NCBI GenBank assembly: GCA_018398765.1
Contig: JAHBMJ010005226.1
Coordinates: 46,794-71,308, forward strand
Direction: 5' to 3'
Length of the DNA stretch: 24,515 nucleotides
Source of the DNA: Chromera velia
Lineage: Eukaryota; Sar; Chromeraceae
Position numbers and translations under genes: made by a program
Notes under the pieces: model-generated
Told to the model about the DNA's origin: nothing
The model's database searches: none
The model's input: the letters and a program-made list of their open reading frames with translations, nothing else
Part shown: piece by piece, positions 1 through 11,168 of the stretch
How positions within the stretch are numbered: position 1 is the stretch's first letter
Layout of the letters: every line of letters begins with the position of its first letter

Positions 1-101
1 GGGGGGGGGGGGGTGTTCCCCCATCAAGCATTGACAGTGTGATAGTAATGTCCCCTGTGTCTCTCTTTTCTCTCCGACTGTTCCTTTGTCTGTCTTTTCA
101 G
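1..101 (+). other. 3' end of an intron of the RRM-RGG gene
   Basis: Starts with a run of 13 G and ends in a pyrimidine-rich tract followed by TTTTCAG at 95-101, a good acceptor. The reading frame that follows from 102 is open to 628. The intron's donor and the upstream exons lie outside the window. Confidence 0.65.
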
Positions 102-2295
102 GGCAACTCAGCACTCACCCGCTGCCCAGCAGAAAACCTCTCCCCCCGCCCAGCAGGCTCAACAGAGAGTGACCGCATCTGACGGGAGGCCCAGCCACGC
201 ACTGCCCGAGGCAGGCCCCACGAACCAGCCGCCGCCTGCCGCAGCACGCCCCTCCCACAACTATGACCCTGATAGTTATCTCGGCCGTCTCTGTAAAGAC
301 ACGGCAGGAGCTGCAGACGCAAAGAATTTGAACTCGAAGCTCCCCAAAGGCTACGCTGTGCCTCCGGCCAGTACCAGCAGAGAGGAGCCTAACAGAGGAG
401 GTAGGAGAGAGAGAGGAGACAGAGAAAGAGACGGGGGCTTCCGAGAAAGGGGTGCACCGAGAGACGACAGAAGAGAGAGAGGGACCCCCCCCCCCCCCAA
501 GAAGAGTGCCAATTCCTCTGCAGGGTCCTGCTGGGTGTGGGTGAAGGCAAACCCCCTCCACATGTCTGACGAGGAGTACATTGCCTGTCTCGAGGCGTAC
601 ATCCACACTCTGCCAGGGTGTGCAGCCGGTGAGTGAGCAGCCCTGCCAAAGTGTGTGTGTGTGTGTGTGGTGCTCCCACTGTCTGTACTATTGATCTGAT
701 CGGGGGGGGATCGATTTTTCTCAGCACACACTCCAAGCGAATTCGGTATGGGTTTGCTCAAGAGTCTCTTGTTCTCTCTCTCTCTCCCGTTCCCCCCCTC
801 CCGCCCTCTCTCTCTGCGTGTTGCATGTGGGAGGTTCATCGTGGGAGGGAGGGAGGGAGTGAGGGAGGGAGTTTATGCTCTGAAGGAAGCGAAGCCTCTG
901 GATGGATGGATGGATGGATGGATGGATCGATGGATGGAAACGGAAGGAAAAAGCAAAGCAAAAAGAAAGAAAGAAAGAAAGAAAGAAAAGAAAGAAGGAA
1001 GAAAGAAAGAAAGAAAGAAAGAGAGCATTGTGCCCCCGTTATGTTGTTTGTGGTATCGTTTTGCAAAACACCTGGGTGACCTGACTTTTCTTTCCTCCCA
1101 GTCTCTGGACTATTTACATGAGCCAATTTCTCACTCACTATGTGTGTATATTTACGTGTATGTGTTGCGTTTGCTTTTCCCACAGGTTTCGTTTCCGAGG
1201 TCTCCCGTCCGAAGGGAAAGAGAGAGGGGGGCCGCAGTTCGAATTTCGCGTTCGTGAAGGTAGACTCCCCTGAGACGCGGGAACTGTTCGTGAACACCAA
1301 CAAGGTAGGGAATTAATTCAGGGAGGGAGCGGGAGGACAGACAGACAGAGACAGGTGGTTGAGGTACAGCGGGAAAGTTTTCGTGTCATCGTGTGTGTGT
1401 GTGTGTGTGAGGCGAATCGGGTGTGGGTCTGCGCGAAGATTCGTTTTTTTTTCTGTTCATTTTGTCTGCATGCTCGTTTGGAATTTCTGGCCTCTCCATA
1501 CGTTGAAGGTAGATCACTTCTCTTTGTCCTCTTTTTTTTTTGTCCCTGGTCTTTTGCCTTTTTCCTACCTTCCGCTTTTTGTGTTTGCTTTTCTTTCATC
1601 TTTCCTTTTTTGTGAATGGCCGCATGCAGCTTCGAATCGAGGATCGTGAGGTCGTTGTGGACTTCACAGATTTTGACCCTCAGAAGCCTCAGACGTCTCA
1701 GCAGGGAGAGACGGGCGGCAGGGGAGGGGGGGCGGGGGGAAGGGGGGGACGGGGTGGTGGAGGAGGGGGGTTCCGGTCAGACAGGAGAGAGGAGGGGGAC
1801 CGCAACGGAAGTGAGAGGAGAGGCGGAGGAGGAGAGCGCAACGATCGCAACACCAGACCCTTTGGAGAGTCAGTCAAGCGTTGGACAGATAGACAGACAG
1901 CTCTCTTTGTTTGACGCCTTCACACATAAGTAGAGAAGAAATGAAAATTCGTAGCTTCGACTCTTTTCTGGAGGAGGTCCCCGGTTTTTCGAGTCTCTCC
2001 ACATTTTCTTGCTGCCTATTGCGTACAAACTCCATGGGCAAATTGTACTTTCTCCTCATTTGCGTCCTTTAAGGGACGGACGCACTAATGCACTTTTTGC
2101 TCTTCCCTCCTTTTCTTTTCTGTGTGCTGGTGTTGGGTGTGTGTTGCATGCAGAAAGAGGGAGAGCAAGGGGGATGCGCCTGCTCCCGCTACTCGGCAAA
2201 CCTACAAGCCTCGTGAGACAGGGGAGAAGAGTTCTGGGGGAGGTGACAGGGGCGGCAGAGGTGGAGGCAGGGGCGGACGTGGCGGTAGGAGTTGA
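102..2295 (+). CDS. RRM and RGG-box RNA-binding protein, G3BP-like (3' part, 4 exons)
   Basis: Exons 102-628, 1186-1304, 1630-1868 and 2154-2295 (stop TGA 2293-2295) join in phase through introns starting GTGAGT, GTAGGG and GTCAGT. They encode about 341 residues of the C-terminal part. First comes a Gln/Pro/Ala-rich linker, then an Arg/Glu/Asp-rich stretch with RERG repeats. Next is a divergent RRM: beta1 CWVWVKAN (RNP2 position), helix SDEEYIACLEAYIHTLPG, beta3 NFAFVKVDS (RNP1 position), helix PETRELFV, beta4 REVVVDF. The tail is rich in Gly with RGG motifs and ends GGRGGRGGRS. A single atypical RRM after a Q/P-rich linker and before an RGG tail is the order in G3BP-type stress-granule proteins, which carry an NTF2-like domain upstream; that part is not visible, so the family call is inference. 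RNA binding is well supported. Other RRM-RGG proteins remain possible. A run of 14 C (485-498) lies inside the coding sequence. Confidence 0.75.
629..1185 (+). repeat. Intron packed with microsatellites
   Basis: This 557 nt intron (GTGAGT...CACAG) contains (GT)n near 650-669, GGGA repeats at 840-866, (GGAT)n at 899-938 and (GAAA)n with interruptions at 957-1024. Open frames across it are artefacts of the repeats. Confidence 0.8.
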
Positions 2296-3784
2296 ATGTG
2301 ATTTGTCTCAGTGTTCGTGTGTGGTTGTCTATTTATCTGTTTGTATGTTTGTCTTCTCAGTGCTGCCCCCTCACCTTCCTTCTCTTTTCGTCCGTTGATC
2401 TCTCGTCTCGATTCGATTCCTGTCGCAGAGAGACTGCAGCAGAAGGGAGGGGAGGGAGTGAAGAGGTAGGACGGACGTGGACTTTAAGTCGCTTCTGCAA
2501 GATGAGGGGGGGGCCTAGGTTGGGGAATTCAGGGGGGTTTGGGGAGAAGGAAGGAAATTGTTGAGGGCCTTTGTCTGTCTGTCTTGCTTTCTGCCCTTCT
2601 TTCTGTCTCTGCCCGTTGCATGTCTTTCTGCCTTTTGTGTTGTGAGGGATTGGAGGCCGGGGGAAGGGAGGAATTGGTGAAGCGGGGTGGCACTTTTGTT
2701 TCCGTTTCCTCTCCTTTGCGTACAGATCATTGAGGGCATTTATTTGTGCGTGTCACCCACCCCGCTGGATTCGCCAGAAGGACGAAACAAATTCTTTCCA
2801 GCGCTTCCTGCATCCATCCATCCATCCATCCGCCCTCGTTGTTTTTCTCTTCCGGATCTCTTTGGAAGAGAATGAAAGGACAGGAAAGGAAAGGACACTT
2901 CTGTTGTATGAGGGGGACGGATGAAGGGAGGGTGAGTCGGAGGGTTCTCTCTTGAGCCCACACAAAAACGACACTTAGGGAGGCCGAGCTTTTTCCTCCT
3001 CTCCGCAGTGGCAGAGAGTGAGAGTCCCTCTCGTTTGCTCGGCTCCACAAAATGTGTCAGTAGTAGATAGACCCTCACCGGCTCACAAGAAAGAGTACGT
3101 TCTGACGGAGCAAGTTGTTTCGAACGGACGGACAGCGACGACGGAAGGAAAGGAGGGAGAGAGAAGGAAAATTCAATGCATTGAGCAGGTCTCTCTCTGG
3201 TGCGATTCAGTTTGTTGCCACACGTCTGTTCTCTGCTGTGGGGGCGCCTCCTTTCCTGGCTGCCTCCTTTGTCTGTCTGAATCAGCTAAGCGGCAAGTGC
3301 ATGAGTACTTTCTTTTGCTTTCCCGACGTCACGCAAGTCGGCCGACTGGATTGGTTCGCTGTCAGTTCGTGTGTCTGTTCGGCATGCATGTTGAAAGGAA
3401 AAGCATGACAGAGAGAGGGACGGTGGAACAAGAAGGCAGCAGAGATGGGAAGAGAAACTTCTGGAGGACTGATTGATCAACTAACTCACGTTTGTGGGCA
3501 GGGAAGTTTTGACGACACTCTAGGTGGGTGGGTGGGCGAGACGGGACAAAAAGAACAAAAGGAAGTAAAGAAGGAAAATGGGATTGAAAACATTGGTAGG
3601 CAAACAAGGGAAAGGAAAGGGAAGGAAAAGGCTCAGACAGAATTAAGACAAGGGAATTTAAATTCGGGTGGGAGGAAAGAACTTGAGTCTGTAAATCGAT
3701 TGCTTGAAACGCTTGGTTGATGCATGGAGTGACTTGAATTAGATGACGGCAGGCAGAAGAAACATCGCTAATGCTCCTCACTTA
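2296..3784. other. Non-coding region downstream of the RRM-RGG gene
   Basis: Presumably begins with the 3' UTR of the RRM-RGG gene. It holds T/G-rich low-complexity sequence and a short (ATCC)n at about 2812-2831. A 152-codon open frame at 3018-3476 has no recognisable motif and reads like chance. I see no clear AATAAA signal near the stop. Confidence 0.6.
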
Positions 3785-3785
3785 G

Positions 3786-3816
<31 letters not shown>

Positions 3817-3842
3817 GCACGCACGCACACACAAACACACAC
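3785..3842. repeat. (TC)n-(AC)n dinucleotide microsatellite
   Basis: A CT run passes directly into an AC/GCAC run, seen directly in the sequence. It lies in non-coding DNA. Confidence 0.9.
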
Positions 3843-4416
3843 CGGTCACACCACCATCCACCTTGAATGAAAGTGCCGAACGTTCATTCTGCATGCTTGA
3901 TTGTCTCTCGTGATCATGTTCTCATGCCTGGTCCGTGAGTCAATTTTCACATTCCTTCAGTCAATCCTTCAGTCACTCAATTCGCTCACTGCCGGTAGGA
4001 ACCAACGAAGAAATACAATTGGAAGAAAGAATTCAACAGAGAACAGCAGAGGGCCCCCATACAAGCAAGTCTCTTGAATCCATTTGGTCGGTCCTCGTTT
4101 TGTAAGAGGGAGGGAGTGAGGGAAAGAGTGTATGTGCAGAGAGACGTCAAGAGCACGAGGAAGAAACGGAAAAAGGAAAGGCAGAGCCACAAGTGCGCGA
4201 AAGAAAAAAGAAAGAGCCAGAAGGAAGACAGGTGCGTGTTCTTCGTTCCTGTTCTCTCGATCTTCTTTCTTTTTGCATATTCCTTCAGACGTTCCGCTTC
4301 CGCACCCAATCGATGCCCCTGCAGCAGTCAGAGAGACGGCCAGATAGACACACACACGCACGCGGGTCTGTGATTGTTCTCTCAGACACATCCATGCGAC
4401 CCTCTTGCTTCCCCAC

Positions 4417-4417
<1 letters not shown>

Positions 4418-4456
<39 letters not shown>

Positions 4457-4458
4457 TT

Positions 4459-4493
<35 letters not shown>

Positions 4494-4557
4494 CTTTCTT
4501 TCTTTCTTTCTTTCTTTCTTTTCTTTCTTTCTTTCTTTCTTTCTTTCTTTTCTTTCG
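4418..4557. repeat. (TTTC)n tetranucleotide microsatellite
   Basis: About 140 bp of almost pure TTTC repeats with a few length interruptions. The long Phe/Ser/Leu or Lys/Glu/Arg open frames over it in both directions are artefacts. Confidence 0.95.
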
Positions 4558-5547
4558 TCTTGCAACAGGCGGATGGGGGGGATGCGGGAGGGAAGGTGAG
4601 GAACGACAGTGACGTTGCACTTGTTTGTCTGGTCGTTTCACCCAGCTGCGCGTAGCCACTTGTACTGTGAAATGAATGAAGTCTGCGCGTGTGGCAATGC
4701 AATGTACGCAGCCACCGTCGCAAAAGGGGACTACAGGGAGGGAAGGAGGGGCTCTCTTTTGTGCCAGGGGGGGACGGTAAGCATGGATGGATGGATACAG
4801 ACAAAGGGGAGCTTCCTTGAGCATAGATGGAGCGCCTAGTTGTGTCTTTGTTCTCTTCGTCCGTATCTTTGTGGTTGGATCGATGGAGTGCGCTGGCAGA
4901 CATTGCAGTGGAAAGAGAATTAAAGCACTGTTGATGAGAAGAGCTGTAGGGGTCTACAGCTGGTGATGTATTGGTTTGCTCTCTTTGTTGCGGGAAGAGA
5001 GCAGCGAGGGGGGGAACAAAAGGGAACAAGCACAAGCCGGACTGCTTGGCTTTCAATTGCTTTGAGTATTTCTCTTAAGTTTTCCGTGTCCTTTCTGTGT
5101 CGATAATCGATCGTTGGTTAATATGTTGATTAGCTAAGCTAATTAGCTTGTTGCATGCAAGTTTTTTGTTTGAAGAAAGACTTACAGATATAAAATCTTA
5201 GCTATTTTGATTTCTAGTTTAATTTTGTATAAGTTTTTGTGTAAATTTATTACAGCAAAACTACACGATTGAATTCTAGATTGAATTACATTGCAATCAA
5301 AGTCTGGATTATCTCTTGGCAGCACCTAGCAAGCCGTAGGGTGAAGTGTTAAGAGTTACTCTTTCAGTTTGGTTACGGCCGGCCGCGTTACCAATTTACG
5401 GTTACTAAGTTAGCCTGCGCTTTAAAGTGCTAAAGCTTTCGGTAATGGTTATCATAACTTCTGTAAGCTGGTAAGGTCCTAAAACGTATGGTAATGGTTA
5501 TACTAACTTTAACTAACTTGTAAAAGAAGACTTTTTAGCTGGAGTAA
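4558..5547. other. Non-coding DNA with diverged direct repeats
   Basis: No gene recognised. After about 5050 the composition becomes AT-rich. A 20 bp unit GGTAATGGTTATCATAACTT at 5441-5460 recurs at 5490-5509 with two differences. An imperfect palindrome (TTGGT...ACCAA around GGCCGGCC) lies at 5369-5394. Confidence 0.6.
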
Positions 5548-5819
5548 CGGAATCTCTCTAGGCGCCGACGCGCCGTACATAAAAAAAAAAAAGTTGCATA
5601 GGATCGCCTATTAATTTTTTTTTTTTAATTTTTTTTTTCAAGTGCCTCCAAAAGGAAAAGAATCACTTTCGACTCTGAAACTTACTTTTCCACAAATTTT
5701 TCCATACAAAATGTGAACCGGCCTAACGTTTGACCTTAAAAAGCAAAAAGAAAAAAAAAAGTTGAGGACACTTAATTTTTTTTTTCTTGTTTTTTTATGT
5801 GCGGCGCCTAGCGGAATCT
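5548..5819. mobile_element. MITE-like element with inverted ends and 8 bp flanking repeat
   Basis: The left end reads CTAGGCGCC from 5558 and the right end GGCGCCTAG at 5803-5811. Just inside, the left side has GTACATAAAAAAA and the reverse complement of the right side has GCACATAAAAAAA; the left arm carries about 7 extra bases. Outside the ends, CGGAATCT occurs directly at 5548-5555 and 5812-5819, as expected for a target-site duplication. The interior (about 230 bp) is AT-rich with long A and T runs and no credible ORF, so the element would be non-autonomous. An 8 bp duplication would fit hAT-type transposition, but that class is inference. Confidence 0.65.
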
Positions 5820-6637
5820 TCAAATCAGTGAAGGCCTTAATCAGTTATTGCTAGCCTTTCCTCTCACCTTCCACCCTGTTTAAAGACCCTTTTCGGCGCC
5901 TTTCCCTTGCCCTAGCCCCTGCTCCCCCCCCCGCCCTCTCGTGTTAGTGGTTGTCTCCCTTCCGCCCCGCCCCCTAGTTAGACTAAGCGCCTTCTCGGCC
6001 CTCCTCCCACCTCCTCCTCCTCTTCCTCCCAGCACGTATACAGAGTGTCATTCTATACAGCATGCTTACATCGAAGGATTCGAGGCATGCATGGTTGAGC
6101 AGTTTCTGTCTGGTCATGCAGCGTGAGTACAGTTTGCATGACTCTGCGGGAAATTTATGCCGGCTCCTTATATTATTGATTGATTGATTGATTGATTGAT
6201 GCCAAACCCTAGGTAGAGTTAGAACTCCCGGGCGGTGCATACATGCATGGGTTTGTTCAATTATGCCAGCTGTAAGCTAAGTGGACGACAGTTATTCGAA
6301 CTTAATCTAATCAATCATTTACTACAATATGACGAGAAATCATAAAGAGGAGAGAGGGTTGAGAGCGTAAGAGCGATGTGATGAACTTACGAACCCCCCG
6401 GCCAGATCAGAAAAGGAGGCGGACGCAAAAGGTGAGTCACAATGAGTGAACCGGCCGAAGTGCACGTCCCCAGACGGCTCTGCAGGCGGCTACACGGGCG
6501 TGCATGCCTACAGCATCTGCCAAGCCACTGGACAAACTCTTATCTCTGATCTAAGCTATAAGATTTCAATAACTGGTAAGCTTAAATTTTTTTAAAAATA
6601 GTGGTGTGCCTATAGTAGTGTGCACGGCTTTGGGCTG
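5820..6637. other. Non-coding DNA with a short (TGAT)n tract
   Basis: No gene recognised. A (TGAT)n microsatellite lies at about 6177-6200. Short open frames near 5941-6240 on both strands have no motif. Confidence 0.6.
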
Positions 6638-6726
6638 TATAACGGTTATTTATTAAGGCGCGCCGAAGGCGCGGTGATTTATAACGGTTACGCTAGGCCG
6701 CGCAGCGGCCTAGCGTATAACGGTTA
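6638..6726. repeat. Two GC-rich foldbacks between three TATAACGGTTA copies
   Basis: TATAACGGTTA occurs exactly at 6638-6648, 6680-6690 and 6716-6726. Between copies 1 and 2 lies a hairpin CGCGCC-GAA-GGCGCG (6659-6673). Between copies 2 and 3 lies a perfect 13 bp stem with loop GCA (arms 6689-6701 and 6705-6717), whose outer bases overlap the flanking copies. The pattern fits small palindromic insertions that duplicated an 11 bp target. Confidence 0.7.
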
Positions 6727-6852
6727 CTATACTTGTTTAAAGAAGCTGCTTTTCAAAATGTAATTTAGTAGATCAACCCTCATTTCAAACCATCAAGTTC
6801 ATACTCTTAACACCGGTGCTTAGCAAGCTGTTTCAGGGATGGAAAGATTTCG

Positions 6853-6971
6853 GCGGCGCTGAAGGCGCCGCGGGCAATCCCGTCTACACCGGTAGTATAC
6901 GCGGCTAATACACCCGCCGCTAGGCCTGTCGCGATTCCCGGTAGACACTAGGGTAGGCGCCGTGAAGGCGC
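6853..6971. repeat. Two further GC-rich short hairpins
   Basis: GCGGCGC / GCGCCGC at 6853-6859 and 6865-6871 with loop TGAAG, and GCGCC / GGCGC at 6957-6961 and 6967-6971 with loop GTGAA. Both have a GAA-containing loop next to GGCGC, as in the hairpin at 6659-6673, in otherwise balanced or AT-rich DNA. Confidence 0.6.
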
Positions 6972-7597
6972 TATGCACAGTTTTCGGTGGGCCGTTTGCT
7001 TTTCGAGTAAATTTCGGCGCTTTTGGTTAGATCACCTAAGAAAAAGTGGGTAGCGCCAGGGGGGTAGTCTGAATCACAGTTCAGTTTTGTATAATTTTCC
7101 ATGGTATCTAATATTTATCACTAAATATTGCCCTATATCTCCTAGTTTATCATATAAGAATAATAACAATGACAGCATAAAGTCTGAAACACTACTACTT
7201 GTTACACTAGCCAGAACGAACTCTACCTAGATCTGTACTACAAGTAATTGAAGCCTAATTAATAATTTTGACCGTGTAAAATGCGAACCTGTACTACTGG
7301 TCTTGTAGCTGCTGACAGATCGATCGGCGCCCGCGAGCTCTGACTAGAGCTCCGACTGGAACATCACGCCCTGAGCCGTACACACACGTGCAGCTTTGAT
7401 AGCATCACAGGACAGGATAACAGAGGCCATCGTTATGCAAGCTTTCAAACGCATGCAATGATGGCACGATATTGCCTGCGTCTCACTGGTTCTGTTCAAA
7501 GTGGAGTCATCTTTCACGAAATAAACTGTGCAGAGGCGCCAGAGGCCTGATGAGTCCGTTCAATCTTGATCTGACATGCAGTCTATAGCATGCAGCC
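6972..7597. other. Non-coding DNA downstream of the histidine kinase gene
   Basis: No gene recognised. It contains a hairpin GAGCTCT-GACT-AGAGCTC at 7335-7352. On the minus strand this region should include the 3' UTR of the kinase gene, whose stop is at 7600-7598. Confidence 0.55.
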
Positions 7598-10500
7598 TTA
7601 TTCCAAATTCTCTAGCGTCTGCCCCTGTTCCTGCTCTTTCAAGATCTCTTTCGGCTGGAGGTCTTCGAGGATCTCTCTGATCTTTGACGGCTGCACGAAC
7701 AGGACCCTGTCGGCCCCTGCCTCCATGAAACAATTGATGGCCTCCTGGGTTGCATCCCCGGTGCACCCAATGAAAAAAGGTCGGGACAAAGTTTTCCTTA
7801 TTTTCTCTCCTCCTTCTGCTTCACCTTCTGGCATTCCTGCCCTCGCTCCTTTTTCTTCTTTGTCTTCCCCGCCCCGTTCTTTACCCTTACTGAGGGCAAG
7901 TTGAAGGAAGTGGGCCCCCATTCTGCGGATTGCCTCAGGTCCTTCCATTCTCGCCATATTTTTATCCATCAGAATAAAACGAAAAGAGGAGTTCTGGGAA
8001 ATGACCAACTTACACGCATCCTCTCCGTCCTCTGCAGTGAGCACAGAGTAACCAAGACGCCGTAGCGCTGCAGACCCACCCATTAAGCAGAACCGGTCAT
8101 CGTCAACAAGCAACACGTCTGCACTACACGCAGGGGAGTTCGCCCCCGTCTCCTCTGCCTCCAGCTCTCGACTTCGAGACCCACCCCCTTCTTTGCAGGG
8201 ACTTCTCTCTGCACTTACAGAAGCTTCTGCTGCCCCGTTTCTCTCCTTGCCCCCCGCCCCTGTGCTCTCCTTCTCCATCTCTTCCTTTTGATCCTGACTC
8301 AGAGGAGGAGGAGGAGGAGGAGGAGAGGGATCCGAAGGGAAAAGTGCGGGCACGAGGGATTGGATCTCGGAGTTGTCCGAGTAGATGGAGTACAACGAAG
8401 CCCTTCTTTCGTCTGCTGCTGCTGCTGCTTCTGATTCTGGAGGGTCCACAAATGGGGGAGAGGGCACATTTGATTCTCTGTGTTGTGGCGGCGGGGAGAC
8501 AGAGAGACCGGGAGATTCTTCGAGAAGGGGAACGAAAATTTGAAAGAAAAGAGTACTTCCCTTGCCTCGACCAGCAGAACGGGCTCCTACCCGACCGCCC
8601 GTGTGCGCCTCCACGAAATTTTTGCAAATGCACAGGCCGAGTCCTGTTCCTTCCCCATTCTGTAACTCCCCTGCTCTGACCTGTGCGTACGGTTGAAACA
8701 ACTTCGATCGGTCCCCCTCACTGAGTCCGGCACCTGAGTCAATCACACGCACATGAAGGAGGACCCAGGTGAGACCACCCACTTTCTCGCCCCTCTCTTT
8801 GTCTTTGACCTCCCTCGATTGAGATTCTTCCCCTTCCCTTTCTTCTGTCACTGTCTGTCTCTTCCTGTCCCATTTCAGCGCACTGTCTCCTTGGAGCGTC
8901 TCTTCCTCTTCCCACCCACGTCTCTCTTCCTCTTCGGCCTCTGTCGGGCGCCGGACCTCAAATCGCAACTGCACAGAGCCAGTCTGCGTGAACTTTTTGG
9001 CATTGTTGAGGAAGTTGCTGATCTGCAGAGAAGAGAGACAAGGCACAGATTATGCAGACCTTTGGAAATGGTACGACCAAAACACTTAGCGGTGTACCGA
9101 CAGAGACTGAAGTGATTTGACCGAAAGCGGAAAGCGCAGGCTTCCTTGCATTTCGTATCGCGGTGCAGGTGACTCCCCGGGTGCAAGCGCCGTATTTCTG
9201 AAGACAACAACAGAAGAATAGGAGATCCGGCTCTTTTTCTAGAGAATTTGAAACAGCCAAATGATTGAATCAATCAAAGAACCCCACCCTCCCTTCAATC
9301 TTCCCTCCATTCCAACTGACCACTTGATCCAAACGTGTGAAGTCTGCAACTCCCATCGAATGTGTGGAGAGAAGAGCACCGACGTCGGCGGTGATATCCT
9401 TCGCCCATTTGAAGCGTACGGGAGGTTCATTCGTTCTCTGTCTCTGTGCGTGCTCGGCACAGGGGCGTCTTTCGGAGGAAGGAGTCTCGTCCTCGGATGG
9501 GTGTGCGAACAGAGGAACGGCTTGCGAGACGACCCTCGATATCCACTCTTCCAAAGGCAGGGGGGTGAAATTGTACTTAAAGTGCCCCTTCTGAATCTTC
9601 TCTAATTGCAAAACGTCGTCACACACGCCCCGCATCTTGTAAAGTGAGTCGCCATGAACGAAGCCAACTGACGGAGGCGTAAAGCTTCACTCTTCGTGGT
9701 TTTTCTCAAACTGTCCAAACTGAACTGGGGGTCCTGTGAGATTCTACTGAGCTCTTTCAGTGACTCTCTGAACTCGAAGACCAGGAGCGAGGCCCCAGAA
9801 AGCGGGTTTCGCATTTCATGCATGAGATAACTGAGGAACACGTCTCGTTCATTTTCGGCACACAGTCGTTGTTTTGTCTCCCTTTGGGTATCCGAATCCG
9901 ACTCGGACAGGGTCATCATGGGAAGACGACGCAAAGCGGACGTCATCGCGAACGGCACTCCGGTCACGATCAGCTGCCATAATGCAAAAAACCACCCCCC
10001 CTCTGGTAGACTCATGGCGATAGAGAAGCTGTTGAGGGTCCAGAGGATCGAGTCGAGAACGTTCAGGATGAGAAAGTCCCGTTCAGGAATGCAGAGATTC
10101 ATCAAGAACACCTTCAACATCATCGCTGCACGATCGGAAGTGCATGGACGAAAACATATATAAAATAAAACCAATTTATTTGAAGAAATCAAATATTCCT
10201 CCAAAGTACCTTCATTCCCTGAACAGAGCACCATGCAGGACTGCTGGATGCACGAACATCCACGAACGTGCATGAGCGGGTGAGAGAGCGGCGATCGAGA
10301 GCAAATGCGCCCGTGGCCAAAGCACCATCAAGCTCGTTCGAAGAGTCTTTGGGTGTAAGGCGTCAGTCTGATGAAAGATGTTTTGTGAGCATGTTTGGTT
10401 CAGCTGACCTGAAACACCGATTCCATGCATGTAGACGGGTAGTGGCACTTTCCAAATGTAAATGCCGATGCGCATCAAGACCACGAATCCCGTGAGTCCT

Positions 10501-11110
10501 GCCACAGCCACTCTTTCCCTCAAGTACGGAGTCACGGATTTCTGGATCGGCAAAAGTTCGGGGTTTGTCGCGACCACCAAACAGATCAGAGCAGATGTAG
10601 CAGCCGAAGTGTCCACCGTAGCGCACAGCCCTACAAACCACTGCACCACTATCGCAACCGCAATGGCCCCCGCCCCTGGGACCATCACGGGCGCGAGGTA
10701 CTTCACCTGCTTGCATGCAGTCGATCGAATAGAAGAAAGTGTGGAAAGGTATATACTATACATCTATAAAGGCACGTGAACTGAGACCGAACAAGCCAGA
10801 CGCAATTCATCAGAGAAGTTACAGGCAGGCTCTTTCTTTAGGCTCTGCTGAGATAGCAGCTCAGTAACTTCAAGACACACGTGTGACCTGTAAAGCCGCA
10901 TCTGTAGAACAGAAGAAGAAAAAATCATCTGGACAAAGAAAAGAACGACTGCTCCGGAGATGACGACCTCACCTGTCGCTCGAAACATTTGCGACGATAA
11001 GCTTCAGCTGCGAGGTGGTCGACCCTGTTTCTGTCTTCTTCCGACCTCAGGGGCTGCACGGAAGGACCGTTCTGCGCGACTGCAGATGGTGACTTCCGAG
11101 AAGCAAACAT
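7598..11110 (-). CDS. Membrane hybrid histidine kinase (TM, HisKA, HATPase_c, receiver)
   Basis: Exons, minus strand: 11110-10973, 10706-10409 (or from 10709), 10125-9748, 9667-9321, 9022-7598; about 861 aa, ATG 11110-11108, TAA 7600-7598. After a soluble N-terminus, residues about 47-215 hold about five hydrophobic segments (exons 2-3). HisKA carries YLMHEMRNPL with the phospho-acceptor His248 (codon 9820-9818). HATPase_c has an N box (FLNNAKKFT, about 390), G1 (DSGAGL, 482), F box (LFQPYAQ) and G2 (GEGTGLGL, 510); a Glu/Arg-rich insert of about 65 residues separates the N and G1 boxes. After a low-complexity linker comes a receiver: acidic DDD (694), phospho-acceptor Asp740 in FILMDKN, Thr808 in IGCTGDA, then FVQPSK where Gln831 sits at the usual Lys. 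Autophosphorylation and internal phosphotransfer are expected; the stimulus is unknown. The HisKA reading frame is continuous only if an 80 nt intron (9747-9668) is assumed; otherwise it is shifted. Confidence 0.87.
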
Positions 11111-11168
11111 TTTAATACCAGTCAGGTCGAAGAAAGAGCCCTGCGCTTCGAAATAGGTCAGGCAGCTG

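Noticed and set aside
3018-3476. 152-codon plus-strand frame as a possible gene
   Set aside because: No recognisable domain or credible splice context; composition resembles the surrounding low-complexity DNA.
10764-10988. Hydrophobic minus-strand frame (VVISGAVVLFFVQM) inside kinase intron 1
   Set aside because: It is out of frame with exon 1 and with exon 2, and a GTGAGG donor plus a phase-matched acceptor remove it.
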